Shown here: positions 22,170 through 33,894 of the stretch, piece after piece
How positions within the stretch are numbered: the first letter of the stretch is position 1
How the letters are laid out: each line of letters begins with the position of its first letter
Source of the DNA: Podospora pseudocomata
Lineage: Eukaryota > Ascomycota > Sordariomycetes > Sordariales > Podosporaceae
Direction: 5' to 3'
Length of the DNA stretch: 64,000 nt
NCBI RefSeq assembly: GCF_035222375.1
Contig: NW_026946365.1
Coordinates: forward strand, 124,001 to 188,000
Program-made: the position numbers and the translations under genes
The notes under the pieces: generated by a model
Databases searched by the model: none
What the model was told of the DNA's origin: nothing
The model's input: the letters and a program-made list of their open reading frames with translations, nothing else

Positions 22170-23338
22170 TCACGCCTCAACCTTTCCGGAAGCGTCTCCT
22201 CCCTTCGCAGCAGCACCAGCCTTGACCTTGGCGGCAAACGCGCGTCTCTCGGCAATCCTCTTCTCACGGTTTGCCCGCACACGAGCCTTGTATTCCTCCC
22301 TGAGCTGAGCCTTGGCAGCCTTGCGCTTCTTGATGGCGTTGAAGCTGCACATTCTCTTTCTGCGACGCAGGCGGAACTTGGCCCTTCGGGAATCCATCTT
22401 TTCCGATCCTGGGATGGTTCCCACGTCACCCACCAGGCGACCAATCTCCCAGTTGCTCTCGCGATAGCTGTAGTCGTCCTGCAGTCTCAACACACGCGTG
22501 TTCATGCGGATCTCGGCCTCTTTCTTCAGGCGCTCCTTTTCCTTCTCGGCGGCGGCTTGTTGCAACCGTCTCTTGTGAAGCTTGTCTTTGATGAGGGCGG
22601 AGATGATCGAGTTGCCGTCCTTGAGGGGTGTCTTTTCGGGCTCTCTGACGGCGGCCTCGACCGGTTCTGGAGCTGTCTCCTCTGGCATCTCTATTTGCGG
22701 AAGACGAGTAACTGCTAGGGGAATGCCGCTGGGCGAGAGAGCATCGGGGGTGGCTGGGGCCTCTTCGGTCTTGCGGGGGACAGCCACCAACCCGAGTTTC
22801 CTCCGGCGGGGGGCGCCCGGGGGATAGGGGAGCTTGTCTTCACGGTTGAAGGTGACGCCAATGTACTGGCGTGTTGGGTGACGGGCGGGATCGCGGTAGT
22901 ACTTGACGTAGCCAGCAACAGCGGCGTGGATGGTGTGGTCTCTTCCGAGGATTGTGTTCTCGCCTGGGTGCCATATTGTACCACGCTGCTTGTAGATGAT
23001 GTTGCCGGGAATGACATATTGATCTAACGGGCGCCAGAGATTAGTTACCGGCGCAGTCTCCCCCGCTCCATAGCCTCCTGCTTTTTCGTCAACATACCAC
23101 CAGTCTTTTTGGCGCCCATCTTCTTGGCTATTGTCTTTTTATTAGGGATCCTGTAGGCACCCTGCGACTTGACCGAGGCATAACGTGTTCCCTGGAGGGC
23201 GGCATTGGTCTGTTGCAGCGTGATCCTTAGCCTTGTGAATCGCTCTTCGAGACCGGCGACAGTAGTCGTGGTGGTGGTGCCACGCAAAGAGGCAGCAGCC
23301 CCCCTCTGAAGGGGCCGCTGCAGCTGTACGAAGCTCAT
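22170..23338 (-). CDS. Mitochondrial large-subunit ribosomal protein bL27m (Mrp7 type)
   Basis: This is a component of the mitochondrial 54S subunit near the peptidyl-transferase centre. Two exons (23338-23098 and 23023-22170, with a 74-bp intron) encode 364 residues. The N-terminus is a basic presequence ([20 protein letters not shown]). The bL27 core begins [18 protein letters not shown] and crosses the junction as [20 protein letters not shown]. It goes on to [17 protein letters not shown] and [18 protein letters not shown]. The long charged C-terminal extension ([19 protein letters not shown] and following) is the usual fungal addition. The gene is divergent from LCL2 across 397 bp. Confidence 0.96.
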
Positions 23339-23735
23339 TGGAACCTCTCTGCAGCGGACTGGTCACGGCCAATCGCACGCTCACTGCTGGCAGATCGGTG
23401 AGGCAAAATGACGGGGTCGGTCGGTGCGGGACTGACGGGCGACGACGGTGTGGTATAAAGTATTTCCTGGACCTTGTCCGTAGCTTGCTCGGCACCGGTG
23501 GGTGACTTGCTGGGGTGCAAGTTTTCCATGCTTAGTCATCATCCAGGTTCCTGCCAAGACCTTGCCAGAGCCAACCAGTTGGTTACTGATAAGATAAGAC
23601 TAACACCAGCTGTCCGAATCCATGATGACCTCAAACTCCTGATCCCTTCCAATGGGGAGATTGCGCCATTCGCATTGAACATTAGAATCCTCCCCTTAAC
23701 CACTCGCACTGCCCATCAGTGCCTACACGTTCGAC
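23339..23735. promoter_or_regulatory. Shared divergent promoter, bL27m and LCL2
   Basis: A 397-bp gap separates two divergent starts, so both promoters must lie here. No specific operator could be assigned by eye. Confidence 0.5.
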
Positions 23736-24201
23736 ATGCGCTCCCTTAGTTTGATTCTGCTCGCCCTGGCGACCATGCTCACTCCCATTTCGGCGCAGTT
23801 TGGCTTCTTTGACCAAATGTTTGGCGGCGGTGGTGGCGGCGAACAGGAGCAACATCACGGTCACGGTCATGGCGGGCACCAGCGACAACAGCAGAATGCG
23901 CCGAGCGATGGGGCAGGATATCGCGCCCAGTATGCCCGTCTTCATTGCGACAACTACCTCTGTCCCGATACGCTTGGTATGTTGCCATTTCTAACATTGT
24001 CAGCCTACCTTGTGGGATTGCTCGCTAATCCGTCTTTTAACAGCCTGTGTACACTTCCCCCACCACTGCCCTTGCCCCTGGCCTGCGCACGAAGAAAAGG
24101 TTGAACTGGCTGAGGGTCAAAGGATATGTGTGTCCCACGGAGGCTTCAAGGCCGGAGAGGCGGCGAGGAAGGTCGAGTTAGCCCGCAAGGGGCTGCTCTG
24201 A
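23736..24201 (+). CDS. LCL2-like protein (long chronological lifespan 2)
   Basis: This is a small ER-lumenal or secreted protein of the LCL2 family, linked in yeast to ER-associated degradation and lifespan. Two exons (23736-23976 and 24044-24201, with a 67-bp intron) give 132 residues. Residues 1-20 ([20 protein letters not shown]) form a signal peptide ending in a good cleavage site. A Gly/His/Gln-rich stretch with [10 protein letters not shown] follows. The conserved C-terminal part is [24 protein letters not shown] (joined by splicing) and then [18 protein letters not shown], with the invariant cysteines. The length matches the family. Confidence 0.93.
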
Positions 24202-24624
24202 AGAATGACCATAGAGCAGAGACACAGACACAGCACGGGTCGCGCCATTTCTCACAACCAAATGGCCTGGCGCAAACAGGACAGGCATGGAGCGTAACTG
24301 GTGCGCTGGGAATTGGAGTAAGGTAGTTGGCATGGGTCATAGACAGTGGCCATATACAGCCTGAAGAACAAAGAAGCGCAACGAAAGTAATGGAATTAGA
24401 CCGTCAACGATACATCCCTGCCCTAGAGACAAGTTGAATATGCATAGAACCACCATTCCTCATGTCCAGCGTGCCTACGCCAAATGCTCCCCGTCATGAT
24501 TCGTCTCCACAGCCCCGCCGTCGAGGACAGCGAATCGCAACAAAAAAAAAAAAAAAAAAAAAAAAAGAAAAAAGAGAGAGAGAAAACAGAAAACGAATAA
24601 GAGACAAATAACGCTTGCAATTGT
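24202..24624. other. Convergent intergenic region with a 25-nt A run
   Basis: This is the 3' flank of LCL2 and of the Glc8-like gene. A homopolymer of 25 A at 24542-24566 followed by GA repeats lies just downstream of the minus-strand gene, in its 3' UTR. It could be a sequencing-length-variable tract or a T-rich processing signal on the minus strand. Confidence 0.6.
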
Positions 24625-25629
24625 TTATAAACCTCCCTGGGTTCCTGCAGGAGGCACCGCAGGAACCGGTGGCACCTTCTTGGTCTCATCGTCATCCTCG
24701 TCGTCTTCTCCTTCGTCAGCATCCTCCAGGTCCTCAGGATGCCCCAGCAACGAGGCCACATTCTTCATCTCGTAATGCTTCTTCCTGAGCTCTTCGAATT
24801 TGCGATGCTTTTCCCTCTCCTCGGCGCTCATACCCACCAAATACTCTTCCCCATCCGTGTCATGCATGCTCCCGTTGCTGTCCACGTGCACCGCCCTCGG
24901 TCTCTTGCTGGCCAAATCACCAAACTCGTGCTCGGGCACCTCCTCCTCGGGCTCACCCAGCGACAGGCCGGGAATGTCATCCTCTGTCGATCCTGGAGTC
25001 CCACCGGTGCTTGTCTTGCGCTTGGAGCCGTGATGGGTAGGGGGTACGCCGTCGACACGGTCCAGATCAATCCTGCCTGGGTCCAGCGGCTCCGGCATCT
25101 CGACGTCGTCGTCGTCGGAAGGGTCTTCGGATGGGTCATAATGCTTGGCGTAAGGGGTCTTGGGCTCGTTGATTTTCATGGTGGCAGTGCGCTCTTGCTC
25201 GGTGAGGTAGAGGTTGGCCTCGTCCCATTTGAGACGCTGGCTCTGCTCTTCCGAGTCGCCCCCATGGGCCGATGATGGTGTGCGGGCACGAAAGACGCCC
25301 GGACGAATGCCGGCCGCAGACGAGGAGCGGCGGTGCCCGGCATTGTATTGCGTGTTGACAATGGTGAGCTCTTTGGCCTCCTTGGGGGTGAGGGGATGGT
25401 CAGGAGTGTGGCTGTGTGGGAAGCTGGGAGTCGGCTGGTCGACAGGCGAGATGGGAGGGGAGCCGCGGTACGAGTTCTTCAAGATGCCTATTCTCAGAGA
25501 AACATGGTGATTAGTAGGGGATTGGACATAGAAGCGCAGGGCAAGGTAGGTAACTAGGAAACAGGACATACCTTTCGGTCGCGGAGCATTGTGACTAGGC
25601 GGGGTATGGGATGTCGGGCTTGTCGACAT
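24625..25629 (-). CDS. Protein phosphatase 1 inhibitor-2 / Glc8-like regulator
   Basis: The protein binds and modulates protein phosphatase 1 (GLC7 in yeast, affecting glycogen and mitosis). Two exons (25629-25572 and 25487-24625, with an 84-bp intron) encode 306 residues. Three PP1-contact motifs of inhibitor-2 are visible. PKGILKNS sits at residues 18-25 and is assembled across the intron. WDEANLYLTEQERTATMKI and INEPKTPYA come next, with the expected TPY context for GSK3-type phosphorylation. KKHYEMKNVASLLGHPEDL lies near the C-terminus. The tail is acidic. The intron length is a multiple of three and has no stop, so an unspliced transcript would also be readable; splicing is preferred because it restores the KGILKNS motif. 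Confidence 0.92.
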   Translation of the reverse strand: MSTSPTSHTPPSHNAPRPKGMSCFLVTYLALRFYVQSPTNHHVSLRIGILKNSYRGSPPISPVDQPTPSFPHSHTPDHPLTPKEAKELTIVNTQYNAGHRRSSSAAGIRPGVFRARTPSSAHGGDSEEQSQRLKWDEANLYLTEQERTATMKINEPKTPYAKHYDPSEDPSDDDDVEMPEPLDPGRIDLDRVDGVPPTHHGSKRKTSTGGTPGSTEDDIPGLSLGEPEEEVPEHEFGDLASKRPRAVHVDSNGSMHDTDGEEYLVGMSAEEREKHRKFEELRKKHYEMKNVASLLGHPEDLEDADEGEDDEDDDETKKVPPVPAVPPAGTQGGL

Positions 25630-26428
25630 GGCTCGGCGCTTGTTTGCTGTCCTTGTGAGGTCTTGGTCGGCTTGAATGTGCGTGCGGGTTGCTGAGTTGG
25701 AAATAAACAGCTCGTCGTTGTAGATGATGGAATAGGGCGGGTTGTCTGTCTTTGACTGGTGAGTGCCAGTGGCCAGTGGCAGGCAGCGGCATGGGGGGTG
25801 GCCGTTGCTCATGAGAGGTAGGGTGACCCTTCTCCTTAGGTGGGGTCATCTGCAGCTGCCAAGCCTTTCGATGGTCCTACCAGGCAGTTGTCAACGGCCA
25901 TTAGATACCTACTCACTGTTTTCAAGAGCCTTGAACCTTGAGCTCGACGATCAAGATACCAGTTATTCATTCATAGCTAGTTGACAGGCTAGATCGCTGC
26001 TGTCTCTCAGTCTGTATTTCTTTTGGAGGTAATCAGAGCTTCCTCTCCTTACAAGGTATGTACAAGCATGGTGGCTACGTCATTGGGCCCTCGACGCATA
26101 CATAATGCACATAATGTACCAAAAATGGCCTGGCAGGTCCTGCGTCAAAACCTTCAAAGGAAGAGCCCCGAAATACGTCATACCCTAATGCTTCCACAGC
26201 GCCCTGCTCTTCCGGACAACAGAAAAACTCATGAACTTAAACATTACTACTATATATTATATACACATAAAACTAGTGTGTGTAGATCCGTATCTGGCAG
26301 CCACCCCGCCTGTTTCCGTCAACTTCCATAGTCGTTGGGTACGGGCTGTCAGTACAACCCTTCCCTCCGCCACTCATAAGGCATCACACCATCAACAAAG
26401 CACGCCCTTCTCACATAAATCAAGACGA
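25630..26428. other. Intergenic, Glc8-like gene to permease gene
   Basis: The region holds the upstream flank of the Glc8-like gene (minus) and the 3' flank of the permease (minus). A short AT-rich piece at 26245-26285 is visible. There is no supported gene. Confidence 0.45.
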
Positions 26429-28327
26429 CTATGCCGCCTTCCCCCCAGTTACTCTGGCATCATCTGGCCCCCTCTGGGCTTGGAGTCTATCCACAAGCCC
26501 GTCGTTGATTTCGTCCTCAAAGACGTCCACCTTGGTGGAGGAAAACTTGCGGGCGCTGACTCCCTTCTGGAAGAGAAGGTCCAGCTCGGCAAAGGAGCGT
26601 CCGGTTGGCTCTGGTACCCGGAAGTATGTGTAGATGATGCATAGAAAACACGATCCACCCCAGAAAAAACCGGCATAGTTGGCCCAGTCCCAGGCCCCTG
26701 GGTTCAGCATGTATGGGGTGAGCACCCCAGTGATGATACCCACGATAATGCTGTCATTCGTCAGTATGAGACAAGTGTGCGTGAAAGCTTTGCACCGGGG
26801 GTTACTCACTAGAGAACACGGCCAAGGGCAACAGTTTTTATCTGCAGCCGTCTGGTCGAGATCTCGCTGACTAGCGAGTAGCACACAGTTCCAACCGTGC
26901 TTTGATACGTGAGAGCCCATCCGAGCATGATGCTGCCCGTCGCAATGGCGCCCTGCTTCCGCTGCTCTTCGGGCACCAGTCCGAGGAAGCCAAGAGCCAT
27001 GAGCATGACGAACAAGCCGCACAGCCCGTACAGGTAAAGCGACCGCCGACCGATGCCACGGCTCATCAGAAACCAAGCGCTGAACACACCCACCATGTTG
27101 ATTCCATACTGACCGAGCGCAAACCCGTAGGCTTGTCTCTCGCCCAGTCCGGCTTGCTTCAGAAAGTAGGTCGAGTAGTTGGAGAAGGAGTTGCCGCTCA
27201 GGTTCTGGATGGCCCACACCATGCAGACAATCTCTGTCCGTCTCAGGTCATGTCCCTTGAAACAGTCCCAGTAGCTGGCGCCGGCCGTCGTCTTCTCTTC
27301 CAAAGCCGTCGTGTGCACCATCATGTCGACTGTCTCGTCGGCGTCAAAGTCCACCTCCCGATTCAGACTGGTCAGACGCAGCAGGGACTTTCTGGCCTCG
27401 TCCAACTTGCCTTGTCGAACGAGCCACCAGGGACTTTCGGGGGCAAAGAAGATGCCCACGGCGAGGGGTAACGGCCACATCCACTGCAGCGCGTAGGGAA
27501 TCCTGTAGGCCCATTCGTCCCGCCTGTCCAGCATGGACATGATAACTCCGATGCCGATGAGCTGGCCCAGTCCCCAGCAAAAGTTGACGTAGGTTGTCAG
27601 ATAGCCCCTCATAGCGACCGGGCACACTTCGGAGGCGTAAGTGATGGTAAGAGTCTGGAAGATGCCCCAGGGCTACGACCACATCATTAAACTGTCAGCG
27701 TCTCTTGCTCCTCCTGCGATCCGGGGCAACCTTACCACACCGCACAGAATCTCGGCAGCCAGGAGAGTCTGAACATTCTGCGCCGTGAAAAAGAGAGCAA
27801 TCCACCCGTTCAAAACCATCAAGGATGCGATGACGGTCCACCGGTAACCAAACCGCTCAGACACCCAGCCATTGATGAGCAGTCCGATCAGTTCACCAAC
27901 CATGGCGCCATTACTGAGACCGGCCTGCCACGGGGCCGGCACCTCCCACTTCTCGCTGTTGGGCAGCTGTTCCCCGTACTTTTGGTTGAATTGAGGAAAA
28001 GCGTCTGCGGGAAAGCCCTTGTGGTCAGCCAGCCGCCTTGCATGATGAACGGAGCGGGCACCTACAGAAGTTGTTAACAAGGCAAATGTCATATCCCTCC
28101 ATGACAATGCATGTCGAGATGAGCAGGCTCCAGGCGATGGCCTTGGGATACAGCTTGATTCCCTGCAGCAACGTCATGTTTTGTTCCTTTTCCGTGGCCA
28201 TCCTGGCACCGTGGATCACGCGGTCGGCCGCCGTGAAATGGCCAGCACCCTTCTCATCGCCAGCCGCGGCCTGAGAAGGCGTGGGCTTGTCATCCGAAGC
28301 CATACTGGACGCCATGGTGTTGGGCAT
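26429..28327 (-). CDS. MFS sugar-porter permease (alpha-glucoside/maltose-type H+ symporter)
   Basis: This is a plasma-membrane sugar transporter of the major facilitator superfamily. Four exons (28327-28066, 28004-27736, 27672-26810, 26750-26429) with introns of 61, 63 and 59 bp encode 571 residues. Twelve hydrophobic segments are expected and most can be seen. The first is IAWSLLISTCIVMEGYD. NGWVSERFGYRWTVI is the loop 2-3 signature, FAPESPWWLVRQGKLDEA is the PESPR-type motif after helix 6, and VPEPTGRSFAELDLLF is the C-terminal PETKG-type motif. Sequence character is closest to fungal maltose/alpha-glucoside permeases. Myo-inositol or uronate transport cannot be excluded. The gene sits just upstream of the regulator and enzymes of the putative catabolic cluster and may supply its substrate. 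Confidence 0.94.
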
Positions 28328-29380
28328 AGAAGAGTTGGAGCTACCAAAGAACGACGAGCTCGCTCACATGAAGGAGCAAAGGACTTTTTAAACGTCGCCT
28401 GCCTTCGCCGCGTTGACTGCCGATCCATTTTCATCCATCGCCCCCCGACTTTGCACAAACTCCACGGAAAAATAATTCACAATCCAATCGCAGAGGAGCC
28501 CAGGTGTGACGCTGTGGAGTGTTTGGCAGGTTACAGCGGGGTAGATAGACTGGATGGAGTTGCAGACTCGCATAGGCATGGAACCTGGAGCCCCCTGCCA
28601 TGATTCAATCCGAGCATCTGGTTCCTAGCTGCCCCTTGTGCCCTTTTCCAGACAGAGATGCATGCTGAAACATATGTTGGGTACCTGGAGGGAGGCATTC
28701 AACCTGGAGGTACTGGGCCAATCTTGGCCAAGGTAACAGTCGGGCGCCGTTTAAGACTCTATGTACCTGCGCTCTGTCAGTGTCAAGTGTCCACCCGATG
28801 CCCAAGGTGAGGTGCCATACCTCCAGGCCCTAGTATAGAGTGAATGTGTACCTGGGTAGGCGTCTGTCACGACCGCGGTGGTGCGTGGGAATGCAAAGGG
28901 AAAGGGGAAGAAGGATGGGAGATGAAGATGGAATATGGAAGATGCAAGATGGCAGTGCCATATGGAGAGCGCCGTGGCGCCCTTCCCCGCATCGTGATTC
29001 GGGACCCGATCGAGAAACGCAGACTGATGCCAGGTGGGATGGAGGTGCAGCAGCCAGCCCAATCTGACTTTCTTTTTTTACTTGTCACAGACATATCTGC
29101 TTACATTAGGTCCATCATCAATCTTCCACGGTTCTTTCCATCTTCCATTTCTTTGCCCAGACCACTACTTGCATTATCGCCCCAGTCTGCCACTGCTGCT
29201 GGCAGCTGCAACAAGCCTGTAATTCCATCTCATCGGGCGCCAGTTCCCCTGGCTGGGTGAGGATATCAGCCACAAACCACAAGCCGCGCGTGTGTGCAAG
29301 CTCGGGTCTCGTATTGTCAAGCTTCTCTTCTCTCCAGCCTTCTCTCGCAGTTTCTCTCGCTCGACAAATTCCATTCTCAA

Positions 29381-29424
<44 letters not shown>

Positions 29425-29626
29425 TTCTCCACCTCCCCGACAGGATCTCCTCTCTCCACCCTCCACTGCCCACGGCTCCACCGTCCCGCCCGTCGCACAG
29501 AGCCGAGCATGCTTGCGCTTCTCCTGCTGGTGTGAGTTTCGGCTTTCTCGCGGCCACCGACAGCTGGAGCCCAGACAGAACCCTCCCGTCCCGTCCCGCC
29601 TCCGATCGCCAGTGCTGTGGGCAGGC
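28328..29626. other. Divergent promoter region, permease and Zn2Cys6 regulator
   Basis: The 1.3-kb gap between divergent genes should contain both promoters. The right 300 bp are rich in CT and CAG repeats and are probably the leader of the regulator. No other gene is seen. Confidence 0.5.
29384..29419. repeat. (CAG)12 trinucleotide tract in the leader of the Zn2Cys6 gene
   Basis: Twelve uninterrupted CAG units are flanked by CAA units, 208 bp before the regulator start codon. The tract is not in the frame of the gene and is likely length-variable. Confidence 0.92.
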
Positions 29627-32079
29627 ATGGCATCTCCAAGCACGAGCACCTCCGCCTCCGGCTCGTCTCCCGGCGCCCTACCTGGTCTGGCCAAGTTTGG
29701 CTGGTGCGTGTGTTCCTTTTTCCTTGTCTTCTTTTTGGAGCCCACGGGTCTGGTTTGATTTTGATCTAATCGGATCTGATCCGATCCGATCTGATATGAT
29801 CTGATTGATCCGATCCCGTCCCCTCTTCTGTTTTGCCCAGACTAACAAACCCACGCAACCATAACAGCATCAACTGTCGGGAGCAGCATCTGAAATGTTA
29901 GTCCGGCCAGTGCAGCAGCCCGCAACATCTCCAATATGCACGGCCAAGTATTGACGAGCAGACTATAGGTGATCGAGTAACACCCACATGTGGCCGCTGC
30001 CAAACTTCAGGCCGGGCCTGTCGTCCAACCGGCCTCAAGATCCGTGTCAACACCGAGAGTAAGTTCTTGCCCTTTCTCTACTCTATTTCACACATCATCT
30101 GAGGCTGACAGACTGCCTGCAGATGGCAAGTTTAAATTCACAAGGAAACAAAAGTGGGTCAGGTTTCCAAAACGATGTATGTCAGTCCTTCTGGGTGCTG
30201 GGAGAGAGTGATTGGTTGCTAACGACGGCTGCGGCTGGAAAAGATGTTTGGATCGATGAGACCACGACAGTCGGGCATGATCAGTCCAGCCCAGAAAGCG
30301 GGGCTGAAGATTTTGATACTGACTTGTTGAACTATGCTGCCTCGCCAGAGCTTACCTCGCCAGGAGGAGCGACAGCCCCGCCATCTGCTACCCTCTCCCA
30401 GGAATCCTCAGTCCCGCCCGAGTCTAGACACTCGCCCAGTGATCTTGCCGTTGTCACCAGATTCGCTGTAGACGGACACCAGTCTGCTGTAGAAGAACAG
30501 CCGTTTGCGGTCCAACCCTCTCTTCTCGGCGTTGAGGAGCCTTCCAAGTGGCCGCTACCACAGGGTACCGAAGGCCATCTCATCCGTCACTTTGTTGAAA
30601 ACCTGGCCCTCTGGCTCGACCTGTGCGATCCAAACCGTATGTGCGCCGTGATCTTGTCAATTCCCGTTCTGGTGTCCAGTGCAAAGCAAAAGCTAACACC
30701 AGAGAACAGAATCATTCCAGATTGAAGTGCCCCGTAGGGCTGCAAAGTCTTCCATCTTGCGAGACGCCATGTTGGCGTTATCTGCCCGGCATCAGGCCAA
30801 TACCTGTCGATCCTATTACGAGGAGCAGGCCCAGGTCTATGCTTTCCGGTGCATTGAAAACATCAACAAGATCAGCAAGTGCGGGGGTCTCGCGGTGCTG
30901 GTCAACCGCGAGCCCAGGTTGGCTGAGAACTGCTTCGCTGCAGCCATCATTCTAAGAGTCATGGAGGAAATGCAAGGTACGTCATGAATATTGCGCATCT
31001 AGAGATAGAGACCATGGCATAGCAGAACCAAGGACATGCTGACATGGTTCCAGAGTCCCAAACTCTCTTGATGGACGAACAAGATGTCAAAAGCCACGTG
31101 CATCTCACGGGCATTCGCGGGTATACAAACAGCTATGTCTCCCGTCACAAGGGCCTCGCCCCGGGAACATTGGCCGCCGCGTCGTTTTGGGTGGGTTTGC
31201 GGCAGGATATATACTATGCTGTCATGAAAAAGGCCACGGTAAAGCTCAGCCTGGTCTCCGCGCTGCCCAGTAAAGATCCATACGAGGATATTGAAGACGA
31301 CTACTACTGGGCCAACAGAGCTGTAGTGCACTGCGCCAACGTTTTGAACTTTTGCCATGGTGACCAGGCGAACCGCACGTCTGACCGGTGGGAGCTGCTC
31401 GTCCAAGAAAATGAACATTGGGCGGCCCGAATGGGGAGGGGAGACAGCAACAAGCTGGCCATGCTGAGGGAGGAATCTGACTTTTGGGTGCCCTACGTCA
31501 AAGAAAACGACAATACCAAGCCCTTTCCAGAGATTTGGTATCTGAGAAGCTGCCAAGGTGAGGCGCACGACGCATGTTTCGACCTCCTGTCCCTGAAGCT
31601 AACTACGAATGTTGCCGCAGTTATCGGGATGCAACACTTCCTTCTCGCCTCAGCCTTTCTGTTCTATAACAAGCCAAGGCATGGGATGGCCTCGATGGAT
31701 GAGGCCCAAGCGCTGACGGTAGGTCATGTCAAGGACACCCTATAAGACGAAAGATGACCTAGCTGTTCTGACACTTGTTTGGCAGAATCACGTTCAGGCC
31801 CTGGTGCGAGAAATTTGTGGCATTGGGCTCGGTAACAAGAGCATAGCTCCAAGCATGTTCACTGCCTGCATGGCAATTGCAGCCTGTAAGAATTTCAAAC
31901 CCTTTTGCCTTTCGGTTGTGGAAGATTGGCTTGCTAACAGTCGAGTAGTCGGTCACTTGTTCAGCAGGCTCCAGGACCAGACTGCCATGCTGGCCATTCT
32001 CGAACAGACCGAGAAAGACCATGCTCGTCCCACGTTGGAGGTCCAGCAACAGATGAAGAAAGCCTGGCGCTGGCGATAA
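29627..32079 (+). CDS. Zn(II)2Cys6 fungal transcription factor
   Basis: This is a fungus-specific DNA-binding regulator. I read ten exons: 29627-29703, 29868-29896, 29969-30058, 30123-30176, 30244-30636, 30710-30976, 31054-31557, 31621-31718, 31786-31885 and 31949-32079. They give 580 residues, and all phases agree. The binuclear zinc cluster is spread over exons 1-3: C26-x2-C29-x6-C36-x6-C43-x2-C46-x6-C53 (CINCREQHLKC, then DRVTPTCGRC, QTSGRAC). The basic patch between Cys2 and Cys3 is weaker than usual. After it come NGKFKFTRKQKW and FPKRYVWIDE, common in the fungal-TF domain type 2 group. A long helical regulatory part follows (VENLALWLDLCDPN, LSARHQANTC, VHLTGIRGYTNSYV). The second exon is only 29 nt. 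The gene lies between the permease and the enzyme genes, a typical place for a pathway-specific activator. Confidence 0.88.
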
Positions 32080-33894
32080 GGCTTGTTAATTCACATGTCT
32101 GCGGCCCTTTCAAGATGAGGGCAAATGTACTGTGTGGATGGGACAAGAGGGAATGGACAGTCTGCGTGTGTCTTGGAGTTCAGGCAGGAGGAGCGGTTTT
32201 CTCAACTAGGCCGATCGTCACTGCTGTGTCGGTCAGTGGAATCGGCACTTAGCTACGAGATCAGGTCAGCCCGTGAATCAACAACACCAGAAGCTAATGC
32301 ATGTCTACCGTACGTGTAAGGCAACTTTGGTCGCCTTCATCTCGAGGTGCAGCTCGCCGCTCTTTTGCGGGTGCCACCCAACGTCGGGCCGCAACTCGTC
32401 TACGTCTACGCATAGGAGGCTGAACCTTGAACGAATGGGCGAGCTCGGTTATCACGTGGACCTCCTAGTGCAGGAAAAAGAAAACGGGGGACGGCGCGTG
32501 ATGGACACAGAAATCAGGGCAGAGGAAACGGGTTTGCCATCGCTACTATTAATGCTGCCTGCCCGCATGTTGCAGGAAGCGTAGTGTATGTTTGTCCCCT
32601 CCATACCACTACCTAGGACTTGGTGGTGCGGGGCGCATGCGTCCAAGCAGTGCTCCCGACCAGGGACCGGGGACCGGGGTCGGTGACGAGGCTGGCTGCT
32701 CGAGCGTCCCCCCTCCCCTCCCCTCCTCGCGCAGTTTTGCCCGATTCCGAGCAATCTAGCATGTTTCTTCCGAACTGTGGATGGGAGCCCAAGAGTCCGG
32801 CTGACCTACCGGGGTAAGTTTCCTGTTCCTAGAATGCTCAACGTCCTGTTGAGCAATTTCAGCCGATGTGTGCCGGATTGCTGGGAAGTACCCGCATCCC
32901 GGGATTGCGGGAAGGGGTTCATCAGGTAGAGAGGGCACAGGACGACGGTCACGGGAGACGCATGGCACTGTCTTGGGGAGGGTGTGGGATCTTCCGAACG
33001 GCCGGGGAGATCTTATCTCGATGATGGAAACCGAGGTGCATATCCGTCCTGTCCTCCCAGCCTGGAGACTTCTACACACATACACGCTCATGCAGGTGCC
33101 CGGATACCCCCCAAAGACCAAGACAATGTCGAGTTGGAGCAAACCGCCTGCCGAAGCAAACATTGGCGCACCGGCGATGTCCCCGTACCCTATTATGAGT
33201 CCAGATGCCGGCGTCCACACTGTGGACGCACACCCCTCGAGGCAAACATACCTGTGTTCACGACACCGGATTTCTCCATGGTCTGATCTTCTTTCTTTTT
33301 CGTGTAGTCCTTCTCTGTGTCTCAGTACCACCCCTCCTGCTCATGTCCGTCACACTAGCCTCGTCGGTATGCTTCTTTTTCCCAGATGCCTTCCCAGGTG
33401 GTGATTGACACTTCGTTTGGGCTTGTGCGGTGAGCAATCATGCATTTCCCATTGACTCTTGAGTGACATTCTTTCCGCTCTGGGCTGGGCATGGTGCCGT
33501 CGTTACCGCTTAATGGCTCATGATCGATCGAGGTGCGGCTGTTCGGGGGTATAAAATGCGGTGTGCTCCGTCCATGAAGGATTGCAGTGGCTTTCTCTGT
33601 CGGCACTGGGCGTCGTTGCTATCACAGCCCACACCACATGACCGCCTGCTAGGTAGTTCGCCTGTTTGCTTTGCTGCGTTGCTCATCACGACCTCGTGAG
33701 CTCGGGTCACATCGAGAGAGAAGACTCCCCAGGCTAGTAAGTGGTGGCTCACACTGTGAAAGTCCCTCGTTCCGTTTTCTGGCTGACTAGCCCGTCACAG
33801 TTCGCACACACACACAACAGAGCCTCCGGGCGATTACAGGTGACAAATCACACACTAGACGGTTTTTGAGCAGCAGCGCCCAGCACACCGGTCC
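32080..33894. other. 1.8-kb intergenic region upstream of myo-inositol oxygenase
   Basis: No coding frame is convincing. The region holds the 3' flank of the regulator and a long promoter for the oxygenase, with a TATA-like box at 33550 and a CA repeat close to the start codon (33800-33818). Confidence 0.5.
33550..33557 (+). promoter_or_regulatory. TATA-like box (TATAAAAT) upstream of the myo-inositol oxygenase gene
   Basis: A good TATA match in otherwise GC-balanced DNA lies 338 bp before the start codon. This would imply a leader of about 300 nt. The assignment is tentative because such boxes occur by chance. Confidence 0.3.

Noticed and set aside
22098-22718. 206-codon plus-strand frame
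   Set aside because: It is antisense to the bL27m C-terminal extension, and Leu-rich composition results from the Lys/Glu-rich opposite strand.
24542-24566. Homopolymer A run considered as the tail of a retroposed mRNA
   Set aside because: It sits in the 3' UTR of a normal intron-containing gene, no processed copy precedes it, and there are no flanking duplications.
26429-28327. Assignment of the permease as a dedicated myo-inositol transporter
   Set aside because: Visible motifs fit sugar porters in general and resemble maltose-type permeases. Substrate cannot be read from them, so only the family is claimed.
32756-33331. 191-codon minus-strand frame and opposing 178-codon plus-strand frame
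   Set aside because: Both strands are open over the same bases, neither has a recognisable motif, and both sit in the promoter of myo-inositol oxygenase.
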